A DNA stretch of 64,000 bases from CAWJKP01 sp963843465 (lineage in GTDB: Bacteria; Planctomycetota; Planctomycetia; Pirellulales; Thermoguttaceae). Positions within the stretch are counted from its first letter, which is position 1. Each line of letters opens with the position of its first letter. Under the pieces are notes generated by a model. That model did not search any database, was not told where the DNA came from, and saw only the letters and a program-made list of their open reading frames with translations. Positions 52,774 through 61,347 of the stretch are shown here, in pieces. Made by a program: the position numbers and the translations under genes. The stretch spans positions 558,001 through 622,000 of the forward strand of contig CAWJKP010000004.1 of assembly GCA_963843465.1 (NCBI GenBank), given 5' to 3'.

Positions 52774-53168
52774 GCGCGGTGTTCGCCGATACTTCATTCT
52801 ACCTGGCCGTGCTGAACCCGCACGACCTTGCCCACGGGAAGGCGCTGCAGGTTGGGGAGCGTTCACATCGCCCGGTGCTGCTTACCGACTTTATCCTCCT
52901 CGAACTTGGAAACGCACTTTCGGGGGTGGCCAAGCGAGAACTGTTTTCCAGACTGGTTCCCCACCTTCGGGCACACCCGAACGTTCGGATCATCCCCGCA
53001 TCGCGCGACTTGCTGGACCGCGGGTTGGAGCTTTTCTCACGCCGGGAGGACAAGGAATGGTCGTTGACCGATTGCACGTCATTCGTGGTCATGCGCGAAC
53101 AACGGCTGACCGACGCGCTGACAACCGACCATCACTTTGAGCAGGCGGGATTCAACGTGCTGCTGTGA
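52770..53168 (+). CDS. VapC-like PIN-domain toxin
   Basis: The protein has 132 residues. The four acidic residues of the PIN nuclease are present: Asp 7 in FADTSFYLA, Glu 45 in LLELGN, Asp 101 in SLTDCTSF and Asp 120 in TTDHHFEQAGF. The length is standard. Toxins of this family cut RNA, often tRNA or rRNA, when free of antitoxin. It forms an overlapping pair with the preceding gene. No other gene is in the transcript. Confidence 0.93.
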   Translation: MSAVFADTSFYLAVLNPHDLAHGKALQVGERSHRPVLLTDFILLELGNALSGVAKRELFSRLVPHLRAHPNVRIIPASRDLLDRGLELFSRREDKEWSLTDCTSFVVMREQRLTDALTTDHHFEQAGFNVLL

Positions 53169-53447
53169 TGAACGACGCGTTGGGCGGTCGGCCCCCTCTC
53201 TTGCGAGTCGTCAAATCGCGTATCCTAGGCGCAAAGTGTTTGGAACGCAACCGGCCTGTCTTGCCTCGGGACGAAGAGAATCGTTCTTACCTTTTTTTGC
53301 CTCCCTACATCCAGTTGTCGGGATACTTGCCAACGACGGCGACGAGGTTACGACGTCGTCTAAGAACTGACTTCTCAAAAATACGGTGCTTTCCTTGCAG
53401 GGATTGCGGCGGGGGCGATAATCGAGGAATGGGGGTGGGGTGTCCCC

Positions 53448-56400
53448 ATGTTTGCCTCTGATTGGGAGCTAACCGTGGTACGCCGGCGCTTACTTTCGAT
53501 CTGGACTGTCGCGTTGGTCGTTTCGGTCTGGATGCCATCCCCTCAATACCTTTTGGGCCAAGGACCGAAGGCGGTGGAAAAAGGGGACTACGTCCTGCCT
53601 ATTCCCCCACAGCAGTCGGCCGCGTGGACTCCGCCGCCGACGAAGCTTCCCAAGACCTTGGTTTCGACCGCCGTGCATCTGTTTCAACTCGGCCTCGGCG
53701 ATCCGCGAGGGTGCGAATATCGGGAGATCGAGCCCGACGTGTATGGCCATGGCTGGTCATGGAGTGTCCCGTGTGGCCCCGCCAGTTGGCAGGAAAGACG
53801 CGGAGAGCGGGTCCCGCCTTTCAAGTTCCACGGGTGGGTCCTGCCGGCGGCTAAAACACAAGGGCAGCGCTTTGCGATCTGCTGGAACGGCGCGGCCTAT
53901 CCCCTGGTCGCCGTGGGCGGTCCGGCCGATCTGCGAAGCGACGTACTGGGAGCCGTGAAGGCGGACGAAGAGGCGAGAATCGCCTGGGCCAAGGAGAACT
54001 CCAATGGGCATTTGCCCTTCCGTTTCGTCATCGTGCGTCCGGCGCTCAATTTCCAGAACGTCGACGTGTTTCGGTGCTACGTTCACCCATTGGTCGTTTT
54101 CTTATTACTGCGTGCCGGCCAAACGGACCTGGTAGAGAAGGTTTGGGACCAGTGGGCGCGTGGATTCGACAAGGAGGACATCGAGCCTTTCCATGACTGT
54201 TATGCGTGCGTGGCCGGCGACTGGACGTGGGCACTGTTCGATCAGCTATGGGATGCTCACATGGCTGGCGACGACCCACGCGCTCTTGCCACGGCCCGGT
54301 TCTTGGTTAAGGCATGGGGTGCCATCGAGGCCGAGGCCAAGCGCCGCGGTCTGAGGCCGCGCCGCGAGCCCTCTGAAGAAGCTGGGCCGGCCCTGTACCT
54401 CCCTGAGCTCGAGCCCGCGCGGCTCCTGCTGGCCGATCAGCAGCGGCGTTTGCAGGAGCGGCAGAACAATACGGCCCCCGCTGCAAACATTCACGTTTGC
54501 GGCGACGCGCTCCACTTCTGGGAGAGCCTGCAACGGCGGCTGCAGCAGTGTCCCAACAAGGCCGCGCGGATCGCCGTGCTGATTCAGCATCTCGAAGAGG
54601 CCTGCGACGAAGTTGAGTTGAACGGCGGCAACATGTTCACAAAGATGCTCGTGGAAGAGGGAGACGAAGCCGTCGAGCCGCTGCTGAAATGTCTCGAAAG
54701 CGACGACCGGCTGACGCGCCTGGACTTCAAGAGCATTCACGCCCAAGTGCAGCACGTTCACATGAAGAGGGCCGACGAGCTGGCCTTCGCTGCCCTGCAA
54801 GGAATCCTTCAGACGAGTTTCCCAACGCGCGGTTCTCCCACTATCGACACGATCCTCCAGATGGGCGCGTACTTCCCGGAAAAGGACCGGGGCGTAATCG
54901 AAACCATCCGCACGTATTGGAATCTGCAAAAAGGCAACGGCTCGACGCCGCCGGAGCGGTGGTATCGGATGTTGGCCGACGACGCACACCCGAACTACTG
55001 GCTGGAAGCGGCGGCGAAGATTGTTAGCGAAAGGCCCATTATCCGCAACGGCTGGGTCATGGTCGAACCCCAACCTCTTCCCGGCGCAACCCGCGCTCAT
55101 CGGAAGATGGCGGGCGAGCCGCTGCGAAGAAAGACGCAACCGAGCGTGGCGGAGTTGATGGCGAGGCGAGTCAGCGCACTAAAGGAACAGCGCGAAAAGC
55201 GGCTGACGGACCATGAGTCTGACCGTTCGGCAACGAAAGTCTATGACATGTCGCTTTGTCTTGCTCAATGGGACCCGAAGGCGGCCCTTCCGCTTCTGAA
55301 GGAAACGACGGCGGAGTGCCGCCGCGACATTGCCGAGACCTCCATAGGTGGCGAGCGGTATGCTGCCGAAGCGAGCGAGTTATACGCTTATGTGGCGCGG
55401 TTGACCTTGGTCAGGGCTGCTGCCGGCGACCTCGGCGCCCTCGACGAGTATTCCGAATGGGTCCGCGGCGTCACGCCGGAAGACGTGCGGGAAGATCAGA
55501 GGGCGATCGTGCTTGAGCCATTGTGGCGGTACGCCTACGGCTTCCAGGGTCGGGTGACGTCCTGGAGCGATGCCCTCAATAACGCGGCTACCCGGCTGTT
55601 CCAATCGAGACAATCGCCCTGGAATCCGATAGTTCGCATCGCCCGCGAGCGAGTAACCAGGCCCGACGAGGACGATTGGATGGCAGGCCCGCTCCTGACG
55701 TCAATTGCCTTTCGGAAGCAGCTCGCCCAGGTGCTGAAGGAGAAACGGGAGGCGGGTCACGTTGACGTGCACGCGATCGACAGGATTGAACTGACGGTAT
55801 CTGAAGGCTGGACCGGCACCGCGGCCACCGTGCCGGGCGATCCACTTTGCCCTCCGCCCGGAACGAAGACCGCTTTTCGCCTGTGCGATCTATGCGCCTT
55901 TCGGCTTTCCCAAATCGAAGGGGCTCCCCGGTGCAAACTCTACTGGCCGGAGAAGAAGCGAGATGAGGCGGTAGCTGCTTGCGCCGAGTTCTTGCACAAT
56001 TACGGCGATCAATTCCGCGTACCGAACGAGCCATTCATGATGAGTAACGGGAAAGAGATGACCCTCGGCGTCGCACCTTGCTCCAAATGGCCGGATAACC
56101 ATCACGTGCGACTGGCGTTCGAGGCCCACCCCGTCGCGGCCGTCTGGACGGCGCTGAAAGATTATCCTTTCGTGGGGGAAAATCACGAGCAGGCTGGGAA
56201 TGGGAAGAAGACGATCGCCTACGAACAGCGAGGAACCGTCTGGGGGGCAGAAGAAAACAAGAACGACGACGCATGGCGGCCCAATTTCACTTTCGTCGGC
56301 CTCCATTGTGTCGGCAGGGTCCGTGCCGAAGAGATCGACTTCCCGTGGGATCAATATCCGGCGGAGCCGCTCGGACCGGCTCTCCAGGGCACCGTCGTTC

Positions 56401-56927
56401 CCATGCTCGGCGCGCACGGGCAGCCCGACCTTGCCCCCGGCGTGCCGGGCGTATTTCGGCTGGGAAGCCCGATGATCTGCAAACTGCGGGTGCGGAACCA
56501 CGCGGGCCGGGATCGCCCGCTGCCGCCGCTGGTGGAGAAGAGACCAGGGACCGTCGCGCCGGCCGGCACGTTCGGGTTCCAAATTCAAATCGATTACACC
56601 CCATACAACTGCTCGGGCGTGAGAGTGCCGGGGCTTCCGCCACCGTTGCCTGAATGTGTGACCTGGGATCGACTCCCCTGGAAAATGGCGCCCCGCAAGG
56701 ACGAGGTACCGTTCACCACTCGACAACCAGACCGGCCGCTGAGGCCGACCGAGGAATGGGACGTGGGGGAATTTGACGCCAGCCGCCAATTTGATATATC
56801 CCATACCGGCAGTTACGCACTGCGGCTGAGGTTCGCCGAGGCGGGCAAAGAAGTAGTCAAGCAGCCATCGGAAGAGGAGCACTGTTATTTCTCATTCCTC
56901 GTTGCCGACCGAATGAAAAAGGAATGA
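53448..56927 (+). CDS. Very large exported protein of unknown function
   Basis: The protein has 1,159 residues from ATG 53448 (GTG 53475 is an alternative nearer to the hydrophobic signal LLSIWTVALVVSVWMPS). No known domain is recognised. Residues 370-520 contain helical text (ARIAVLIQHLEEACDEVELNGG, EEGDEAVEPLLKCLESDDRLTRL) of HEAT-like type, and a second helical part lies at about 570-780. The C-terminal 250 residues (GVFRLGSPMICKLRVRNHAGRDRPLP, SGVRVPGLPPPLPECVTWDRLPW, ISHTGSYALRLRFAEAGKE) have the sound of beta-sandwich domains. Tryptophan and Cys content is high. It is alone, between VapBC and HicB, which suggests an accessory region. Confidence 0.6.
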   Translation: MFASDWELTVVRRRLLSIWTVALVVSVWMPSPQYLLGQGPKAVEKGDYVLPIPPQQSAAWTPPPTKLPKTLVSTAVHLFQLGLGDPRGCEYREIEPDVYGHGWSWSVPCGPASWQERRGERVPPFKFHGWVLPAAKTQGQRFAICWNGAAYPLVAVGGPADLRSDVLGAVKADEEARIAWAKENSNGHLPFRFVIVRPALNFQNVDVFRCYVHPLVVFLLLRAGQTDLVEKVWDQWARGFDKEDIEPFHDCYACVAGDWTWALFDQLWDAHMAGDDPRALATARFLVKAWGAIEAEAKRRGLRPRREPSEEAGPALYLPELEPARLLLADQQRRLQERQNNTAPAANIHVCGDALHFWESLQRRLQQCPNKAARIAVLIQHLEEACDEVELNGGNMFTKMLVEEGDEAVEPLLKCLESDDRLTRLDFKSIHAQVQHVHMKRADELAFAALQGILQTSFPTRGSPTIDTILQMGAYFPEKDRGVIETIRTYWNLQKGNGSTPPERWYRMLADDAHPNYWLEAAAKIVSERPIIRNGWVMVEPQPLPGATRAHRKMAGEPLRRKTQPSVAELMARRVSALKEQREKRLTDHESDRSATKVYDMSLCLAQWDPKAALPLLKETTAECRRDIAETSIGGERYAAEASELYAYVARLTLVRAAAGDLGALDEYSEWVRGVTPEDVREDQRAIVLEPLWRYAYGFQGRVTSWSDALNNAATRLFQSRQSPWNPIVRIARERVTRPDEDDWMAGPLLTSIAFRKQLAQVLKEKREAGHVDVHAIDRIELTVSEGWTGTAATVPGDPLCPPPGTKTAFRLCDLCAFRLSQIEGAPRCKLYWPEKKRDEAVAACAEFLHNYGDQFRVPNEPFMMSNGKEMTLGVAPCSKWPDNHHVRLAFEAHPVAAVWTALKDYPFVGENHEQAGNGKKTIAYEQRGTVWGAEENKNDDAWRPNFTFVGLHCVGRVRAEEIDFPWDQYPAEPLGPALQGTVVPMLGAHGQPDLAPGVPGVFRLGSPMICKLRVRNHAGRDRPLPPLVEKRPGTVAPAGTFGFQIQIDYTPYNCSGVRVPGLPPPLPECVTWDRLPWKMAPRKDEVPFTTRQPDRPLRPTEEWDVGEFDASRQFDISHTGSYALRLRFAEAGKEVVKQPSEEEHCYFSFLVADRMKKE

Positions 56928-57063
56928 ACAAGGAATCCGCCGACGCACTTCTCTCGCCTCCCGGTGGTCGTGATCGAGGGAGAGAACGAGGGAAAGAAGT
57001 TTGTCAGGAACCGTTGCCGACGGAACGTACGGCCTTGTGGGCTCTGACATACGTGTTGGTTTC

Positions 57064-57273
57064 ATGATTCGAACACTGACCGCGGTAATCCATAAGGAAA
57101 AGGGCCTTTTCGTGGCCGATTGCCCCGAGGTTGGCACCGTCAGCCAAGGCGCCACCATTGATGAGGCGATTGGAAACCTCAAAGAGGCTACGGAACTTTA
57201 CTTGGAAGAGTTTCCCCTGGAGGAGACGCAGCATCCACTGGTGACGACTTTCGAGGTTGCCGCCGATGCCTAG
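57064..57273 (+). CDS. HicB-family antitoxin
   Basis: The protein has 69 residues from ATG 57064. The text LTAVIHKEKGLFVADCPEVGTVSQGATIDEAIGNLKEATELYLEEFP is the partial RNase-H-like fold of HicB (G.....P...G....G.T..EA..NL.EA..LYLE). No DNA-binding domain is attached. The stop overlaps the hicA start (GATGCCTAG). HicB normally neutralises HicA; here HicA is decayed. Confidence 0.9.
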   Translation: MIRTLTAVIHKEKGLFVADCPEVGTVSQGATIDEAIGNLKEATELYLEEFPLEETQHPLVTTFEVAADA

Positions 57274-57442
57274 GCTGCCACGGATCTCCGGGGAGCAGGC
57301 AATTGCTGTTGGGGAACGTTTGGGTTTTCGCATGGACGGATGGCAGATGAATAGTTCTCACCGCTTTTTCGTTCCGGCGATCCTGATCGCCACCGCCACC
57401 ACGATGCTTTCGATGGCGACGGTGGACACGCCGATTGCCTGA
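57266..57442 (+). pseudogene. Decayed HicA-like toxin gene
   Basis: From ATG 57266 the first 23 codons (MPRLPRISGEQAIAVGERLGFRM) are a typical HicA start (MP.LP..SG.E.I..L...GF). After DGWQMNSSHRFFVPAIL the similarity ends: the expected 'GSH....' with the catalytic His and the later basic stretch are absent or in other frames, and the frame ends at 57442 with 58 residues, 15-25 fewer than usual. It is probably inactive. Confidence 0.65.
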
Positions 57443-57471
57443 CGCCGAGAATGGCTCGCCGATCGTAGATT

Positions 57472-57508
57472 CCCCTCACCCCAACCCTCTCCCGGAGGGA
57501 GAAGGGGC
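57472..57508. repeat. Short low-complexity palindrome (CCCTCTCCCGGAGGGAG type)
   Basis: CTCACCCCAACCCTCTCCCG GAGGGAGAAGGGG is a partial palindrome (CTCTCCCGGAGGGAG) common in many bacterial genomes as a short dispersed repeat. A related short hairpin occurs at about 49537. Confidence 0.5.
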
Positions 57509-57636
57509 ACAGGGAAACGCGACCGTCTCCCATGCCGTGCGGGGACTGTGACGTAAGGTTGAGAAACCCCCTGCGGCGAAGCGGCTGTAGTGTCCGATGG
57601 TAACGATCCTAGGGGAATTACCGCGCAAGCACCCTG

Positions 57637-58575
57637 ATGGCTTCCACCTCGACGATCATCTTGTTCGGAATTCTCTTCGGCGCCCTGCAGCTTGCCGCCG
57701 GGATCCTCCTGGGCCGCTGCTTGCCCCGGGCCGTCGGGCGGAGCCGCGCCGAATCGCTCGACGCCGGCTACTTGGACAAGCTGGCGCGACGGCTCCACGA
57801 ATTGGTCGTCGGTCTGTCCGGCGAGGTGGACCAACACCAGACGCGGCAGCTCCAGGACCAGTTGCTGCTGGCCCAGGAACAGTTGGATGAACAGGCCCGG
57901 CAGATCCAGTCCAGCGTCAACCTGGCGCGGACCGATCCGCTGACCGGACTGGCCAATCGCCGGGCCTTCGACGACGAGCTGGTCCGCCGCATTACCGACT
58001 GGCATCGCTGCCATGCCGGCTTCTGCCTGGTGATGATCGACGTGGACCACTTCAAGGCGCTCAACGACCGCTACGGTCACCTTTCGGGCGACCAGGTGCT
58101 GCGGGGACTGGGCGAGCTCTTTGCCGGGCTCAGCCGGCCGGCCGACCTCCCGGCGCGGCTCGGCGGGGAGGAGTTCGCAGTGCTCTTGTCCGCGGCGTCT
58201 TGCGCCCAGGCCGGACAGATCGCCGAAGAGATCCTCGCGGCGGTCGCCAGCCGTCCCTTCCCCGTCGAGGAAGCCACGATCCACATCACGGTGAGCCTTG
58301 GGCTGTCGATGGTTCAGCCGGGCGACGGCCCGCTGACGCTGCTGCGACGGGCGGACGACGCGCTCTATGCCTCAAAGCACGCCGGCCGCAACTGCGGCCA
58401 CTTCCACAACGGCGAAACGTGCGAGCCGATCCGTGCCGGCCAAACGCCCGCGGCCGTCGCCCAGGCGGAGCCCGCCCAAGGAAACCCCAGCCCGCCGGCC
58501 TCCGGCGAAGCCGAATTGCACTGCCTGGTGGACGACCTGCGAGCCCGGCTCACGGAGTTAGGAGTTAGACAGTAG
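57637..58575 (+). CDS. Diguanylate cyclase (GGDEF domain) with N-terminal membrane segment
   Basis: The protein has 312 residues from ATG 57637. One membrane segment (IILFGILFGALQLAAGILLG) and a coiled coil (DQHQTRQLQDQLLLAQEQLDEQARQIQ) precede the GGDEF domain: DPLTGLANRRAFDDEL, VMIDVDHFKALNDRYGH, RLGGEEFAVLL, and RADDALYASKHAGRN. The signature GGEEF is intact. An inhibitory I-site RPAD lies five residues before it (RPAD-LPARL-GGEEF), so product inhibition by cyclic-di-GMP is expected. The C-terminal 60 residues are Ala/Pro-rich. The stop codon TAG (58573-58575) is part of a family J palindrome. Confidence 0.95.
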   Translation: MASTSTIILFGILFGALQLAAGILLGRCLPRAVGRSRAESLDAGYLDKLARRLHELVVGLSGEVDQHQTRQLQDQLLLAQEQLDEQARQIQSSVNLARTDPLTGLANRRAFDDELVRRITDWHRCHAGFCLVMIDVDHFKALNDRYGHLSGDQVLRGLGELFAGLSRPADLPARLGGEEFAVLLSAASCAQAGQIAEEILAAVASRPFPVEEATIHITVSLGLSMVQPGDGPLTLLRRADDALYASKHAGRNCGHFHNGETCEPIRAGQTPAAVAQAEPAQGNPSPPASGEAELHCLVDDLRARLTELGVRQ

Positions 58576-58669
58576 GGTGGGTCAAGCTCGCGCCGGCGAG
58601 CGCCGGCCCACCAACTCGGCCAGTTCTCGGTGGGCCGGCGGCCGCCGAGGCGGCCTGGTCCCACCCTAC
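58572..58669. repeat. Palindromic element, family J (copy 2)
   Basis: Starts GTAGGGTGGGTCAAGCTCGC and ends GGCCTGGTCCCACCCTAC. Inner arms GCCGGCCCACC and GGTGGGCCGGC as in copy 1. It is about 98 bp. Its first bases include the TAG stop of the diguanylate cyclase gene. Confidence 0.9.
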
Positions 58670-58695
58670 GACTCGTTCGTCCCACCCGCCAACGT

Positions 58696-59211
58696 TCACG
58701 TCGCCGCGGCGGGAGCGGGGTTGAAGGTCCGCTGGGCCAGCTCGCGATCGAGAATGAACAGACCAGCGGGGTTGTTGTTGTTCAGCCGCAACTGCTCGAC
58801 GATCTGGTCCACCGACGCCTCTTCTTCGACCTGCTCCGTGAGGAACCATTCCAAGAACGCGTGGGTGGCGTGATCGCTTTCTTTCACCGCCAAGTCGGCC
58901 AGCTTGCTGATCCGCTGGCTCACCGACTTCTCGTGTTCGAACGAGGCCTCGAAGATCGCCAGCGGCTGCTCCCACTTGGTCGGCGGGCCGTCGATCGCCT
59001 TCAGCTCCACCTTGCCGCGGCGACTGATAATGAACTCGAAAAACTTCATCGCGTGGACCATCTCTTCCTGGGCCTGCACGCGGAACCAGTTGGCGAACCC
59101 CTTGAGATTGATCTCCTCGCAATAAGCCGCCATGGAGAGATAGAGATACGACGAGTAGTACTCCGCGTTAACCTGGGCGTTCAGCGCGTTCTGCATCGAC
59201 GGCGTAAGCAT
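58696..59211 (-). CDS. Non-haem ferritin
   Basis: The protein has 171 residues. ATG 59211 has AAGGAG 6 bases upstream and is preferred to the upstream TTG. The four-helix bundle carries the ferroxidase ligands: Glu in NAEYYSSYLYL, the E.. H pair in QAQEEMVHAMKFFEF, and further EHEKSVSQRI and FLTEQVEEEASVDQIV. The central HAMKFFEFI and LEWFLTEQVEEE match FtnA-type ferritins. It stores iron in the cytoplasm. It converges on the diguanylate cyclase gene, with the J2 palindrome between them. Confidence 0.95.
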   Translation of the reverse strand: MLTPSMQNALNAQVNAEYYSSYLYLSMAAYCEEINLKGFANWFRVQAQEEMVHAMKFFEFIISRRGKVELKAIDGPPTKWEQPLAIFEASFEHEKSVSQRISKLADLAVKESDHATHAFLEWFLTEQVEEEASVDQIVEQLRLNNNNPAGLFILDRELAQRTFNPAPAAAT

Positions 59212-59283
59212 GAATGACTCCTTTGTCAAGTTCGGATTCGCGTGTAATTGTCACGTACTTTTCCCAGATGACAAGCCCCTTGG

Positions 59284-59604
59284 CTACGGAATTCTGCCTA
59301 ATTCCCGCAGCAGATCCAGGGTATAGATCCCCGTATCATGCCCGTCGCTAAAGAGGATCTTGTAGGCGTAGTTCCCTACCGGCGCCATGGCGCGGATGGT
59401 AACGCCCGGATCGATGCAAAGCGGCGGCCCCTCATCCTCCGCGGGCTCCTCGAGTCCCCCCTTTCGGGCCCGCTCGGTGCGGCAGGTCGCGCAGGGACAG
59501 TGCCGCCGCAGATCGGCTACGTCGTAGTCCAGCCGCCGTCCGTCGCTCCACTCGATGGTGAGCAGGTTGTTGCTCAAGGCGAGTTTGACGGGTTGACTGG
59601 TCAT
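59284..59604 (-). CDS. DUF971 (gamma-butyrobetaine hydroxylase-like N-terminal) protein
   Basis: The protein has 106 residues from ATG 59604 (MTSQPVKLALSNNLLTIEWSDGRRLDYDVADLRRHCPCATCRTE). Short all-beta proteins with 'W.DG....Y....LR..CPCA.C' and the end VGNYAYKILFSDGHDTGIYTLDLLREL are DUF971. The two or three Cys plus His (CPCATC ... DGHDTG) likely bind a metal, as in the N-terminal domain of gamma-butyrobetaine hydroxylases. Its role is not established, though in other bacteria it is often near Fe-S cluster genes. Confidence 0.9.
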   Translation of the reverse strand: MTSQPVKLALSNNLLTIEWSDGRRLDYDVADLRRHCPCATCRTERARKGGLEEPAEDEGPPLCIDPGVTIRAMAPVGNYAYKILFSDGHDTGIYTLDLLRELGRIP

Positions 59605-59826
59605 GGCAGGCCATGTTGGGGAAGACGCAGACATCTTAGGCCGGTGCTGTCGCTTTGACCAGAATGCACCAATCGAGGGGAATACGAACTGGCTGGCGCC
59701 CGCGGGCCGTGGTATGCTGGAATTCCCCACGACGATCCTGCCAGGTGCTTCGTTAGAGACGACCATGCCCCGACAGCTCTCATCCCGCGCCCCGAAGGTT
59801 CCCGGCTGCTTTCCTGCTGTGCGCTT

Positions 59827-61116
59827 TTGACGGCCGCCTTCTCAGCCCTTGGATCGGGCGTTGCTCGGGCCGGCGATTGGCCGCAGTGGCGGGGGCCCGA
59901 GCAGAACGGGGTCAGCCGGGAGACGCAGTTGCCGATCACCTGGTCCGAAAGCGCCAGCGTGGCCTGGAAATGCGCCTTGCCCGAGTGGGGAGACAGCACG
60001 CCGGTGATCTGGGGCGAGGCGATCTTTCTGACCAGCCACACGGACGACGGCAAGCTGTTGCTGCTGCGGATCAACCGGCAATCGGGCCAGATCGACTGGA
60101 GCCGGCAGGTCGGCAGCGGTTTGGCCGAGCGGGCCGCCGTGCTGGGCAAGGAGGGCGACCAACGCCGGCACCAGAAGTTCCACGAGGTGCAGAATCTTGC
60201 CAGCCCCTCGGCAGCGACCGACGGCGAGGTGGTGGTGGCCCATTTCGGCAACGGCGACCTGGCGGCCTACGATTGCCAGGGTCAACAACTCTGGCATCGC
60301 AATCTGCAACAGGATTACGGCGACTACACGATCTGGTGGGGACACGCCAACAGCCCGGTGCTCTACCAGGACCTGGTGATCTCGATCTGCCTCCAGGACT
60401 CTTGCCGGGACCTGCCGGGCAAGCCCTCGCCGAGCTACGTCGTCGCCCACGACAAGCGGACGGGCGAGGTGCGATGGTTCCGGCCGCGGCCCACCGACGC
60501 CCCGGCCGAATCGTGCGACGCCTATACCACGCCGCTGGTCTGGCAGCGGGCCGGACACCCGGAGCTGGTGGTGATGGGCGGGCAGATCCTCGACGGCTAC
60601 GACCCCGCCTCGGGCAAGCGGATCTGGTGGCTGTCGCGGCTGGTGGGCAACCGCCTGATCACCGGGCCGGTGGCCGCCGGGGAGACGATCTACGCGACCC
60701 AGGGGATGCGGCAGGCCCTCTTGGCCGTGCGGCCCGGCGGATCGGGCCAACGGACCCGCAGCAACGTCGTCTGGAAGTACGACCAGGGAACCCCCGACAG
60801 CCCCACGCCGGTCGTCTGGGGCGAGCTGCTCTTCTTCATCACCGACAACGGTATCGCCCGTTGCCTCGATCTGCACACCGGCCAGCTCAAATGGAAGGAG
60901 CGGCTCAAGGGCGACTACCGGGCCTCGCCGCTGGCTGCCGAGGGCCGGATCTACTTCCTCAACATGAAGGGCCTGACCACCGTGGTCAGCGCCTCCTCCC
61001 GCTTCGATCGCCTGGCCGAGAACCGTCTCGACGACGTGACCATCGCTTCGCCCGTGGTCAGCGACAAGAAGATCTTCCTCCGCGGACGCCAGAAGCTGTA
61101 CTGCCTGACGCGGTAA
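59827..61116 (+). CDS. PQQ-like beta-propeller protein
   Basis: The open frame starts at TTG 59827 (429 residues). The real start may be ATG 59765: if one base is removed near 59793-59799, it reads MPRQLSSRAP...GSRLLSCCALLTAAFSALGSGVARA, a complete signal peptide. The mature part starts GDWPQWRGPEQNGVSRE, the standard opening of planctomycete PQQ propellers, with blades such as STPVIWGEAIFLTSHTDDGKLLLLRINRQSGQIDW, NSPVLYQDLVISIC, GQILDGYDPASGKRIWW, PTPVVWGELLFFITDNGIARCLDLHTGQLKW. There is no obvious cofactor-binding Cys pair. It is probably a periplasmic scaffold or binding protein. TAA 61114-61116 is 5 bases before the J3 palindrome. Confidence 0.9.
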   Translation: MTAAFSALGSGVARAGDWPQWRGPEQNGVSRETQLPITWSESASVAWKCALPEWGDSTPVIWGEAIFLTSHTDDGKLLLLRINRQSGQIDWSRQVGSGLAERAAVLGKEGDQRRHQKFHEVQNLASPSAATDGEVVVAHFGNGDLAAYDCQGQQLWHRNLQQDYGDYTIWWGHANSPVLYQDLVISICLQDSCRDLPGKPSPSYVVAHDKRTGEVRWFRPRPTDAPAESCDAYTTPLVWQRAGHPELVVMGGQILDGYDPASGKRIWWLSRLVGNRLITGPVAAGETIYATQGMRQALLAVRPGGSGQRTRSNVVWKYDQGTPDSPTPVVWGELLFFITDNGIARCLDLHTGQLKWKERLKGDYRASPLAAEGRIYFLNMKGLTTVVSASSRFDRLAENRLDDVTIASPVVSDKKIFLRGRQKLYCLTR

Positions 61117-61120
61117 GCGT

Positions 61121-61347
61121 GTAGGGTGGGACAAGCTCGCGCAAGCGAGCGCCGGCCCACCAAGGGAGAGTGGTTAGTGGTCGGTGGATGAGGGATAAGA
61201 GATGAGGGATGAAGGTGAAAACGTGCGTCTTTCATCTCTCATCCACTGACCACTCACCATCGGTCACTGGCCGATGGCCACTGCTGGTGGGCCGATGGCC
61301 ACTGCTGGTGGGCCGAAGGCCGCCAAGGCGGCCTTGTCCCACCCTAC
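61121..61347. repeat. Palindromic element, family J (copy 3), enlarged by a second palindrome and a tandem repeat
   Basis: Outer ends GTAGGGTGGGACAAGCTCGC and CGGCCTTGTCCCACCCTAC are those of family J. Inside lies another inverted repeat (family K, 61168-61258: AGTGGTTAGTGGTCGGTGGA TGAG... and ...CTCATCCACTGACCACT). At about 61268-61318 a 21-base unit (GATGGCCACTGCTGGTGGGCC) is repeated twice. The right end includes the stop codon of murG. Confidence 0.85.
61168..61258. repeat. Palindromic element, family K, inside J3
   Basis: Imperfect inverted arms of about 35 bp (AGTGGTTAGTGGTCGGTGGA TGAGGGATAAG and CTTTCATCTCTCATCCACTGACCACTCACC). It divides the family J element into two parts. Confidence 0.65.

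Noticed and set aside
53169..53447. Small genes between vapC and the giant orphan gene
   Set aside because: Short frames have no ribosome binding site or recognisable sequence; nothing supported was found in this interval.
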